A DNA stretch of 6,214 nt from an uncultured Elusimicrobia bacterium (GTDB lineage: Bacteria; Elusimicrobiota; Elusimicrobia; Elusimicrobiales; Elusimicrobiaceae): assembly GCA_945483375.1 (NCBI GenBank), contig CALYRQ010000059.1, forward strand, positions 1-6,214, in the 5' to 3' direction. Position 1 is the first letter of the stretch; each line of letters begins with the position of its first letter. The translations under genes and the position numbers were made by a program. A model generated the notes under the pieces. It made no database searches. It was not told where the DNA came from and saw only the letters and a list, made by a program, of their open reading frames with translations. Positions 1-5,070 of this stretch are shown one piece after another.

Positions 1-90
1 AATCCCAAGTCTGATTTTGGTACGAAATTATGTAAAACCATGGGTAAAATCGACCCGGCAATCAGTACGCAGTATTATACGATGTTTTAA
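1..90 (+). CDS. C-terminal fragment of a type IV pilin-like protein (5' end outside window)
   Basis: Reading frame 1 is open from the first base and ends with TAA at 88-90, giving 29 residues that end in AISTQYYTMF. These align without gaps to the last 29 residues of the complete pilin-like protein at 3079-3555 (ending AISTLYYPMY), with 17 identities by my count. These include the initial NPK, a shared KLC, and DPAIST followed by YY. The shared Cys (residue 11 of the fragment, Cys140 of the complete protein) probably forms a D-region disulfide with a Cys just upstream of the window. A strong terminator follows 4 nt after the stop. The fragment is therefore read as the tail of a paralogous pilin or pseudopilin gene that continues to the left, not as a broken gene. 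The N-terminal GFTLIELL leader that would prove this lies outside the window. Confidence 0.85.
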   Translation, partial: NPKSDFGTKLCKTMGKIDPAISTQYYTMF

Positions 91-94
91 AAAT

Positions 95-125
95 AAAAAT
101 TCCCCGGCACAACCGGGGAATTTTT
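95..125. terminator. Bidirectional intrinsic terminator between pilin tail and minus-strand gene
   Basis: This is a perfect 13-bp stem. The left arm (95-107) starts with A5 and contains TTCCCCGG, the loop is CACAA (108-112), and the right arm (113-125) ends in T5. The A run on one side and the T run on the other make it work in both directions. It ends the pilin-like gene stopping at 90 and the convergent minus-strand gene stopping at 150. Confidence 0.9.
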
Positions 126-149
126 ACAAATGTGTCCGCGTTCGAAATT

Positions 150-497
150 CTACGCCGCGGCCAGGAGCGCCGCAAAGAACGCTACAATCGCTCCGCCGAA
201 AAAGATAATCAACACCACGGGCAGCAGCGCGACTAGAATTGTCAGCCACCCGAACAATCCCGCCCACCAGGCGGTGCGGCGCGCTTCTTCCACGCGCCCG
301 TCATGCGTTAAATCCTGCGCGCGCAACGACAAAATCAGCGCCGCCAAGGCCAGCGGGATACTCCAAAATCCCGTGAAGCACGATAAGATCACCGCAATTA
401 CCGATAAAGTAAACCGGCTGTTTACGCAACCGTTCTTGCCGCAGCAGCAATCGTCTTGCGTCCGTTCGGACAGTTCACACGTGTTTTTGTTTTCCAT
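150..497 (-). CDS. Small Cys-rich membrane protein with CD225/dispanin-like core
   Basis: The protein has 115 residues and its function is unknown. The N-terminal 28 residues are polar and hold a cysteine cluster (Cys7, the triplet Cys17-19 with GKNG, Cys24) that could bind a metal or be lipidated. A first membrane segment spans roughly residues 30-57. A polar linker then carries SLRAQDL, GRVEEARR and AWWAG (about 57-80), and a long hydrophobic stretch (about 80-114) follows, enough for one long or two closely packed helices. The order helix, short basic/polar loop with a G-x-x-x-E-A-R-like stretch, helix resembles the CD225/dispanin fold of small bacterial membrane proteins; this is a resemblance by eye only. 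The start is chosen from a good AAGGGGG ribosome site just upstream of the ATG. The gene is convergent with the pilin tail and divergent from gatC, so it is probably monocistronic. The overlapping plus-strand frame lacks any such logic. Confidence 0.75.
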   Translation of the reverse strand: MENKNTCELSERTQDDCCCGKNGCVNSRFTLSVIAVILSCFTGFWSIPLALAALILSLRAQDLTHDGRVEEARRTAWWAGLFGWLTILVALLPVVLIIFFGGAIVAFFAALLAAA

Positions 498-602
498 ACA
501 ACCCCCTTGCCAGCGGCGGGCCGTTCTTTACGCGTACGCGCGCGACCCTAGCCAAAGGCCCCATTATTATATAAAATATATTTTCAAAGGGAGCTATTTT
601 AT
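498..602. promoter_or_regulatory. Divergent intergenic region with AT-rich putative promoter and gatC ribosome site
   Basis: This 105-bp gap between divergent genes is GC-rich on the left and has an abrupt AT-only island at about 563-584. The island offers -10-like hexamers on both strands: TATAAA at 570-575 on plus, and TATAAT read from 571 down to 566 on minus. No convincing -35 was found for either. The gatC ribosome site AAAGGGAG lies at 586-593, 9 nt before the ATG. For the minus-strand gene, AAGGGGG sits just upstream of its ATG. Promoter assignment is an inference from composition and divergent arrangement. Confidence 0.35.
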
Positions 603-884
603 ATGGAAATAACTAAAAAAGACGTAGCCTTGGCGGCCAAGCTCGCCAAAATGCGCGTAAGCGAGCACGAAGCCGCCGTTTACGAAGCCCAACTGGAAGC
701 CCTGTTTAATTGGGTGAAAGACCTTTCCGCCGTGAATACGGACGGTGTTGAACTTTCTAATGTTAATTTATCCGCGCACGTGCGCGCCGACGAACCGGTA
801 ACGGACGAAAAACGCGCCGCCCTCCTGCGTGCCGATTTTAACGCCAGTTTAGACGACTGCGCTAAAGTAAAGAAGGTGCTCTAA
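603..884 (+). CDS. gatC: Asp-tRNA(Asn)/Glu-tRNA(Gln) amidotransferase subunit C
   Basis: GatC is the small subunit of GatCAB, which converts Glu-tRNA(Gln) to Gln-tRNA(Gln) and/or Asp-tRNA(Asn) to Asn-tRNA(Asn) in the cytoplasm. It wraps around GatA and GatB and stabilises the complex. The protein has 93 residues, the usual size for the family. It opens with the typical helix (ITKKDVALAAKLAKMRVSE), has the mid-region helix with LEALFNWVKDL, and a VRADEPVTD segment near residue 60 matching the family's L/V-R-x-D element. It ends in KVKKVL, like the usual VPKVL tail. The ATG at 603 has AAAGGGAG upstream. The stop TAA overlaps the gatA start by one base (TAATG), so the two are almost certainly translationally coupled. 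It is the first gene of a three-gene operon. Confidence 0.93.
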   Translation: MEITKKDVALAAKLAKMRVSEHEAAVYEAQLEALFNWVKDLSAVNTDGVELSNVNLSAHVRADEPVTDEKRAALLRADFNASLDDCAKVKKVL

Positions 885-2299
885 TGATGACCGTCGACCA
901 GATTATCAACGCTTTTAAATCCGGCGAAAAATCCGCCGAAGAAATCACCCGCGGTTTTTTGGACGTAATCTCCCAAAAGAACCCGGAAATCAACGCTTTT
1001 GTGGAAGTGTTTGAAACGGGCTCCTTGGCCCGCGCCAAAGAACTCGACCAAAAACGCGCCCGCGGCGAAAAATTGGGCGCTTTGGCGGGCGTACCTGTGG
1101 CGATTAAAGACAACATTCTTTTTAAAGACCATAAAGCTACCTGCTGTTCCAAAATGCTGGAAAATTACGTGGCGTCTTATACGTCTACCGTGGTGGAAAA
1201 ATTGCTGGCCGCCGACGCGGTAATTATCGGCCGCACCAACATGGACGAATTTGCCATGGGCAGTACCAACCAAACCTCCGTTTACGGCCCCGTTAAAAAC
1301 CCGGTGGACGTAACGCGCGTACCCGGCGGTTCTTCGGGCGGCAGTGCGGCCGCCGTGGCGGCGGGGATGGTTCCGCTGGCCCTGGGTACCGATACGGGCG
1401 GTTCCGTCCGCCAGCCGGCCGGATTCTGCGGCGTGGTGGGTATTAAACCCGGTTACGGGCGCATTTCCCGTTACGGCGTGATTGCGTTTGCCTCCAGCGC
1501 AGACCAGGTGGGCGTGTTGGCCGCCAACGTGAAAGACGCGGCCCTGGCCCTGGAAGTGTTGGCCGGTAAAGACGTTCATGACTCCACATCGCTTGAAGCC
1601 CCCGTGCCCGCGTATGCCCAACTTTTCAGCCGGGATTTAAAAGGTGTGAAAGTGGGGCTCCCTAAAGGATTTTTAGACGGCCTGGCGGATGATATCAAAC
1701 AAAAAATGGACGAAGCCGCCGCCCAGCTTCAAAAACAGGGCGCGGAACTGGTGGAAGTGGACGTGCCGCATGCCAAATATGCGGCCCCGTGCTACTACAT
1801 TATCACCAGCGCCGAGGCCAGCTCCAACCTGGGCCGTTACGACGGCATCCGCTACGGTTACGCGGATGAGGCTTCTGCCGATTTAAACTCGTATTACGAA
1901 AATTCCCGCGCGCCGTTTGGGCTGGAAGTAAAAAAACGCATTATCATCGGTACGTTTGCACTGACTTCTAAAAATTACGAAGAATGTTTTTTAAAAGCCA
2001 TGAAAGTGCGCGAACTCATCCGCGACGATTTCAAAAAAGCGTTCGAAAAAGTGGACGTGCTGTTAACGCCCACCTCACCCACTACAGCTTTTAAACTCGG
2101 TCAGCACGACGAGGACCCCCTCGCCCTGTATCTGGCCGATTTATATACCTGTCAGGGCAACATCGGCGGACTTGCGGGCGTGAGCGTGCCGTTTGGCAAG
2201 GATAAAGACGGTCTGCCCGTGGGCGTGCAGTTCTACGGCCCGATTTTGCAGGAAGAAAAAATCCTGAATGTGGCGTATCATTTAGAGAAAGGTTTATGA
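884..2299 (+). CDS. gatA: Asp-tRNA(Asn)/Glu-tRNA(Gln) amidotransferase subunit A (amidase)
   Basis: GatA is the glutaminase subunit of GatCAB: it hydrolyses glutamine and supplies ammonia, channelled to GatB, to amidate the mischarged tRNA. It belongs to the amidase-signature family. The protein has 471 residues, close to the usual 480-490. The Ser-cisSer-Lys triad is complete by family spacing: Lys75 in VAIKDN, cis-Ser150 in PGGSSGGS, and nucleophile Ser174 in DTGGSVRQPAGFCG. The Lys to cis-Ser (75) and Ser-Ser (24) distances match S. aureus GatA (79/154/178). The C-terminal region carries TPTSPTTAF and NIGGLAGVSVPFG, also typical. Two ATG codons stand in tandem (884 and 887); the first overlaps the gatC stop. 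The stop TGA shares ATGA with the next gene. No gatB follows, so the complex needs a gatB located elsewhere. Confidence 0.97.
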   Translation: MMTVDQIINAFKSGEKSAEEITRGFLDVISQKNPEINAFVEVFETGSLARAKELDQKRARGEKLGALAGVPVAIKDNILFKDHKATCCSKMLENYVASYTSTVVEKLLAADAVIIGRTNMDEFAMGSTNQTSVYGPVKNPVDVTRVPGGSSGGSAAAVAAGMVPLALGTDTGGSVRQPAGFCGVVGIKPGYGRISRYGVIAFASSADQVGVLAANVKDAALALEVLAGKDVHDSTSLEAPVPAYAQLFSRDLKGVKVGLPKGFLDGLADDIKQKMDEAAAQLQKQGAELVEVDVPHAKYAAPCYYIITSAEASSNLGRYDGIRYGYADEASADLNSYYENSRAPFGLEVKKRIIIGTFALTSKNYEECFLKAMKVRELIRDDFKKAFEKVDVLLTPTSPTTAFKLGQHDEDPLALYLADLYTCQGNIGGLAGVSVPFGKDKDGLPVGVQFYGPILQEEKILNVAYHLEKGL

Positions 2300-2745
2300 T
2301 TGTTTCCGAATTTTCGTGCGGCGGCGTGATTTTGGACGGGCGCAAAGTACTCTTGGTTCAAGTCAAAAATATGAAGGGGAAAAAAATTTGGACGTTCCCC
2401 AAAGGCCATATTGAACCGGGGGAAACACCCCGGCAGGCCGCCTTGCGCGAAGTTTTGGAAGAAACAGGTTATAAAGCCGTTATCGTGCGGCCGATGATTC
2501 GCGTGAAATACGCGTTTACGTTCCAGGGAAATTACGTCAAAAAGATGGTGCAGTGGTATTTGATGAAAAAACTGGGGCGTATCGGCAAGCATGACGCGTC
2601 GGAAATTTTGGCGATACGTTGGGTTTCTTTATTAAAAGCGCGCGAATTGGTGCAATATCCGAGCGATATCCGTCTGGTGGATATGTTATTGGCTTCGCTG
2701 CGTATAGAGCCGGCTGAAGAACCCGAAACGGAAGCGGCGGAATAA
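2296..2745 (+). CDS. Nudix hydrolase, diadenosine tetraphosphatase-like
   Basis: This 149-residue cytoplasmic protein should be a metal-dependent pyrophosphohydrolase acting on a nucleoside diphosphate linked to another moiety. The Nudix box G-x5-E-x7-R-E-U-x-E-E-x-G-U is complete: Gly37, Glu43, Arg51-Glu52, Glu55-Glu56, Gly58. The preceding IWTFPKGHIEPGET and the short overall length resemble bacterial Ap4A hydrolase/MutT-like members, so Ap4A or related dinucleotides are plausible substrates; the box alone does not fix specificity. After the fold there is an acidic low-complexity tail (EPAEEPETEAAE). Its ATG overlaps the gatA stop in ATGA, with AAAGG at 2288-2292, indicating coupled translation. 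Ap4A is made as a side product by aminoacyl-tRNA synthetases, so placement behind tRNA amidotransferase genes is suggestive, but that link is inference. Confidence 0.9.
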   Translation: MIVSEFSCGGVILDGRKVLLVQVKNMKGKKIWTFPKGHIEPGETPRQAALREVLEETGYKAVIVRPMIRVKYAFTFQGNYVKKMVQWYLMKKLGRIGKHDASEILAIRWVSLLKARELVQYPSDIRLVDMLLASLRIEPAEEPETEAAE

Positions 2746-2770
2746 CGGCTGGCGGTAACGGACGATTTAC

Positions 2771-2809
2771 GCACAAGGGATAAGAAAGAAATTTCTTATC
2801 CCTTGTTGC
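2771..2809. terminator. Strong perfect hairpin after the gatC-gatA-Nudix operon, possible terminator
   Basis: The arms 2773-2787 (ACAAGGGATAAGAAA) and 2792-2806 are perfectly complementary over 15 bp around a 4-nt GAAA loop. Two more pairs (2771-2772 with 2808-2809) form across a single bulged T. It lies 25 bp past the Nudix stop. Neither side has the long uninterrupted T run of the other two terminators in this window, so it is a weaker terminator candidate. It could equally serve as the 3' end hairpin of the candidate minus-strand RNA or as an mRNA-stabilising 3' structure. Confidence 0.45.
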
Positions 2810-2926
2810 TTATCTGGGCAACCATTTTCCACATTTGGCTAACTTTGCGTTCCCTTACCTCTCGGCGTACCTAACAGTACTTCCTCGGGCAACTGGCAAC
2901 GCAAATTTAGCGCAAATCTGAAAAAT
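2805..2926 (-). ncRNA. Candidate structured RNA (long imperfect hairpin), family not identified
   Basis: Two arms of about 28 nt, at 2824-2851 and 2898-2926, pair over most of their length. TTTGCGTT (2844-2851) pairs with AACGCAAA (2898-2905), GCTAA (2838-2842) with TTAGC (2907-2911), ATTTG (2833-2837) with CAAAT (2913-2917), and TTTTC (2825-2829) with GAAAA (2920-2924). Only one mismatch, one bulge and a small internal loop interrupt them. The 46-nt apical part continues folding: TTACC (2855-2859) opposite GGCAA (2888-2892), GG opposite CC, and GTAC (2867-2870) opposite GTAC (2877-2880) around a 6-nt loop. The TTACC/GGCAA helix has an A-C mismatch on the plus strand but a G-U pair on the minus strand, which favours minus-strand transcription. 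A further GTTGC/GCAAC hairpin (2805-2809, 2818-2822) follows on the minus strand. A TAGAAT -10-like box (2953 down to 2948) would start it near 2940, but no -35 is visible. The family is unknown; a DNA-level regulatory palindrome is the alternative. Confidence 0.45.
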
Positions 2927-3013
2927 CAGCCGAAGTAATGCAATGTTATTCTAATCTGCACGGCATGTTTGTGCGTCGTTTCGGTAACAGCCGTTTGGAT
3001 AATGCTGTTTTCA

Positions 3014-3069
3014 GTAAGGGGGTTGTATTGTTTTTTTTTTTTGATACCATGGGGATAAATGTAAGGGGG
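3014..3069 (+). promoter_or_regulatory. Pilin leader: duplicated GTAAGGGGG ribosome-site motif flanking a T12 tract
   Basis: The 9-mer GTAAGGGGG occurs at 3014-3022 and again at 3061-3069, 47 bp apart. The second copy is the ribosome site for the pilin ATG at 3079 (9-nt gap). The first copy sits 5 nt before a TTG (3028-3030) in the same frame as the pilin, with an unbroken run of 12 T directly after it. Whether the first copy is used is unknown. No clear -35/-10 pair was found in 2938-3078. Confidence 0.45.
3031..3042 (+). repeat. Homopolymeric T12 tract upstream of pilin
   Basis: Twelve consecutive T lie 37 bp before the pilin start. This is the longest homopolymer in the window, and a length prone to slippage in replication and to sequencing or assembly error. 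In the pilin frame it reads as four Phe codons. Adding one T makes that upstream frame hit TGA at once, and losing one T leads to a TAA shortly after. Confidence 0.9.
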
Positions 3070-3078
3070 ACATGTTCC

Positions 3079-3555
3079 ATGTATCAAAAAGAAGGTTTTA
3101 CGCTTATAGAGCTGTTAGTAGTAGTTTTAATTATAGGGATATTGGCTTCTGTGGCGCTGCCGCAGTATACGCTGGCGGTGGAGAAGTCCCGCGCGGCGGA
3201 GGCGGTAACGCTTTTACGGGCTTTAATGAACGCGCAAAAAGTATATTATATGGCTAATGGGCGGTATGCGGAAAGTTTTGATGAGTTGGATATTTCTTCC
3301 GCCGGCGCCTCCGGCCAGCACCTGTACACTAAAAATTTCCACATTTATATTCACCAGCCGGGTACGGATCCCCATTTTCATTTTGATTGCCAACGTTTAA
3401 CCAACGAATACCAAATTAACGGCTGGCTTTCCCCAAATACTCCTTTATACGATAAAATTATGTGTAATCCAAAAACTCCGGCGGGCGAAAAACTATGCCG
3501 TTCCTACGGCCCCAAAGACCCGGCTATAAGTACTTTGTATTATCCCATGTATTGA
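3079..3555 (+). CDS. Type IV pilin-like protein (prepilin-type N-terminal methylation domain)
   Basis: This is a predicted pilin or pseudopilin subunit, exported and processed by prepilin peptidase and assembled by a type IV pilus or type II secretion-like machine encoded elsewhere. It has 158 residues. The class III leader is MYQKEG followed by FTLIELLVVVLIIGILASVALP: cleavage is expected after Gly6, with Phe7 as +1 and the conserved Glu at +5 (Glu11). Helix alpha-1 continues through AVEKSRAAEAVTLLRALMNAQ to about residue 56, then YYMANGRYAESFDEL. The globular part has His/Phe-rich strands (about 84-103) and Cys104, Cys129 and Cys140; the last two probably form the D-region disulfide. The ATG at 3079 is preferred because it gives a standard short leader and has GTAAGGGGG upstream; the frame stays open to 2938 but that extension looks non-coding. 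It is monocistronic, ends in a strong terminator, and is paralogous to the fragment at 1-90. Major versus minor pilin cannot be told. Confidence 0.92.
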   Translation: MYQKEGFTLIELLVVVLIIGILASVALPQYTLAVEKSRAAEAVTLLRALMNAQKVYYMANGRYAESFDELDISSAGASGQHLYTKNFHIYIHQPGTDPHFHFDCQRLTNEYQINGWLSPNTPLYDKIMCNPKTPAGEKLCRSYGPKDPAISTLYYPMY

Positions 3556-3568
3556 TGTGGAAAATAAT

Positions 3569-3598
3569 AAAAACCCCGCTCGGTTGAGCGGGGTTTTT
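3569..3598. terminator. Bidirectional intrinsic terminator between pilin and peptide transporter
   Basis: A perfect 13-bp stem has a left arm (3569-3581) of A5 plus CCCCGCTC, loop GGTT (3582-3585), and a right arm GAGCGGGG plus T5 (3586-3598). It lies 13 bp after the pilin stop and 15 bp past the stop of the convergent transporter gene, where the minus-strand side continues into a T-rich run (TTTTTATTATTTT). It should serve both genes. Confidence 0.93.
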
Positions 3599-3613
3599 CT
3601 GTGTCTATAAAAC

Positions 3614-4999
3614 TTAGTGTACGCCGTGCATCCAGCGTTTGATTTTACCCGTCATAATCCACATAATTACGCCGAACAAGACCGAGCATACCGCCGGAAC
3701 GGAGAACAGCGTGGTAAGGCTCCAGGATTCGTAGTAGCTAGCAAGCCAGCCGGCAAGCAGGTTGCCGAAAAAGCTGGCGGTTAGCCATACGCCCATAAAC
3801 AGGGACATAAATTTTAAAGGAGCCAGTTTAGTGACCATGGACAGGCCCACGGGGGACAAACACAGTTCGCCCATCGTGCAGAACATGTACACCAAAATCA
3901 GCCAAATCGCGCTGACGGGGCCGTTGGCCTGGTACAGAGCCGCGCCTACCGCAATGGCGGCAAAGCCCAACCCCTGCAGAAACAACCCCCAGCCGAATTT
4001 GCTCGGGATGGACGGATCTTTGGAACCCAGCTTAATCCACATTTTGGCAAATACGGGGGCCAAAATCAGTACGAAAATCGGGTTGACGGCCTGGAAGTAC
4101 GAGGCTTTCAGGGTAATCTGCCCGATAAACGGCAACACGGGGGTAAGGTTGGTGGCTTCTTTGGCGAAGAAGTTAAGCGAAGTGCCCGCCTGTTCGAAGA
4201 ACGCAAAGAAGAATACGGCGAAGAACACGAACGTGAAAATCGCTTTGATTTTGTCCCATTCTTCCTGCGTAAGCGGCTTGTTGGCGGCTGCGGCTTTGGC
4301 TCTTTCTTCGGGGTCTTCGTCCTGTTTGTTTTTCATGACAGGGTGCAAGCCGATGTGGCCCAGGTATTTATTCTGGGAAACTAAGTACCACACGAGGCCG
4401 ATAAGCATACCCGTACCGGCGGCCATAAAGCCGTATTTCCATTTGTACGCTTCCAGGATGCTGGAAGGATCGTGGGGTTCACCCAAGAATCCGCAGATAA
4501 ACGGCGCAAAAAACGCACCCAAGTTAATACCCATGTAGAAGATGGTGAAGCCAGAGTCTCTTCTGGGATCGTTGGGTTCGTAGAGTTCGCCGACGATGGC
4601 GGAGATATTGGGTTTAAAGAAACCGTTACCCAAAATGATGAGCGTAAGGCCGGTGCCCAGGGCCCAAATCGGGTTGATGATTTCGTAGGAAGCCAATACA
4701 AACTGTCCGGCGGCCATCAAAGCCGCGCCGATGGTAATGGAGTGGCGTTTGCCGATGAAACGGTCCGCCAGGTAACCGCCGAGAACGGGGGTTAAGTACA
4801 CTAGGGCCGTAAACATGCCGTAAATTTTGCTGGATGTCGCTTTAGAGAATCCAATTACGGTGCTGATCATGAAGAGCGACAGGAGAGCTCTCATGCCATA
4901 ATAGTTGAAACGTTCCCACATTTCGACCATGAACAACATATACAATGCTTTCGGCTGGCCGTGTTTGGTCACGTTGTGCTTTACATCACTGTCTGTCAT
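3614..4999 (-). CDS. POT/PTR2 family proton-coupled di/tripeptide transporter
   Basis: This inner-membrane major facilitator protein should import di- and tripeptides with protons. It has 461 residues. Family hallmarks are all present: E26-x-x-E29-R30-F-x-Y-Y-G in helix 1 (proton coupling and substrate binding), GGYLADRFIGKR (74-85) between helices 2 and 3, Lys129 in GNGFFKPN of helix 4, the PTR2 signature FYMGINLGAFFAPF (154-167) in helix 5, FFEQAGTSLNFF (267-278) in helix 7 with Glu269, and GELCLSPVGLS (377-387) in helix 10 with Glu378. About 12 hydrophobic helices are visible. The segment between helices 6 and 7 (209-250) is polar and charged, so the two extra helices found there in many bacterial POTs seem absent. 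The ATG at 4999 has AAGGAGA 5 nt upstream. The gap to the upstream gene is 71 nt, so it may have its own promoter. Confidence 0.95.
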   Translation of the reverse strand: MTDSDVKHNVTKHGQPKALYMLFMVEMWERFNYYGMRALLSLFMISTVIGFSKATSSKIYGMFTALVYLTPVLGGYLADRFIGKRHSITIGAALMAAGQFVLASYEIINPIWALGTGLTLIILGNGFFKPNISAIVGELYEPNDPRRDSGFTIFYMGINLGAFFAPFICGFLGEPHDPSSILEAYKWKYGFMAAGTGMLIGLVWYLVSQNKYLGHIGLHPVMKNKQDEDPEERAKAAAANKPLTQEEWDKIKAIFTFVFFAVFFFAFFEQAGTSLNFFAKEATNLTPVLPFIGQITLKASYFQAVNPIFVLILAPVFAKMWIKLGSKDPSIPSKFGWGLFLQGLGFAAIAVGAALYQANGPVSAIWLILVYMFCTMGELCLSPVGLSMVTKLAPLKFMSLFMGVWLTASFFGNLLAGWLASYYESWSLTTLFSVPAVCSVLFGVIMWIMTGKIKRWMHGVH

Positions 5000-5004
5000 T
5001 TATT

Positions 5005-5041
5005 TCTCCTTACTAGTTTCAAAAGGGTACTCTATATTGTA
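5005..5041 (-). promoter_or_regulatory. Ribosome site and possible -10 box for the peptide transporter
   Basis: Reading the minus strand, TACAAT (5041 down to 5036) is a good -10 match within the 71-nt gap after the zinc-ribbon gene, followed by the ribosome site AAGGAGA (5011 down to 5005) and ATG at 4999. No matching -35 hexamer is seen at 16-18 bp. The transporter may therefore be co-transcribed from upstream, or use a promoter with an activator. The ribosome site is firm; the -10 is tentative. Confidence 0.35.
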
Positions 5042-5070
5042 CTAAATATGGAGTGGGCCGGCGGGAAAAC

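Noticed and set aside
130..612. 160-codon plus-strand frame over the small membrane protein and the gatC upstream region
   Set aside because: It opposes the minus-strand gene, which has a ribosome site and membrane topology. The plus frame has no recognisable domain, is low-complexity in Arg, Ser and Pro, and crosses the AT-rich intergenic island.
881..1621. 246-codon minus-strand frame inside gatA
   Set aside because: Antisense shadow of the well-supported gatA; Gly/His/Arg-rich composition with no domain.
2894..2911. TGGCA followed by AT-rich sequence as a sigma-54 promoter for the pilin
   Set aside because: The required GC about 10 bp after GG is absent (TT there), and these bases are explained by the arm of the long hairpin.
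2900..2921. Tandem CGCAAAT repeat with 11-bp period as an operator
   Set aside because: Both copies are accounted for by pairing with TTTGCG and ATTTG in the opposite arm of the long hairpin; a separate operator is not needed.
2986..3009. AACAGC / GCTGTT inverted repeat in the pilin leader
   Set aside because: Six bp with a 12-nt spacer is too short to distinguish from chance, and it has no link to a promoter that I can place.
2938..3078. N-terminal extension of the pilin by 47 residues from the ATG at 2938
   Set aside because: It would give an overlong leader for a class III prepilin, has no ribosome site before 2938, and includes the T12 tract. The ATG at 3079 gives a normal 6-residue leader.
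3762..4538. 258-codon plus-strand frame inside the transporter gene
   Set aside because: Antisense shadow of the POT gene, which has all family motifs; the plus frame has no recognisable features.
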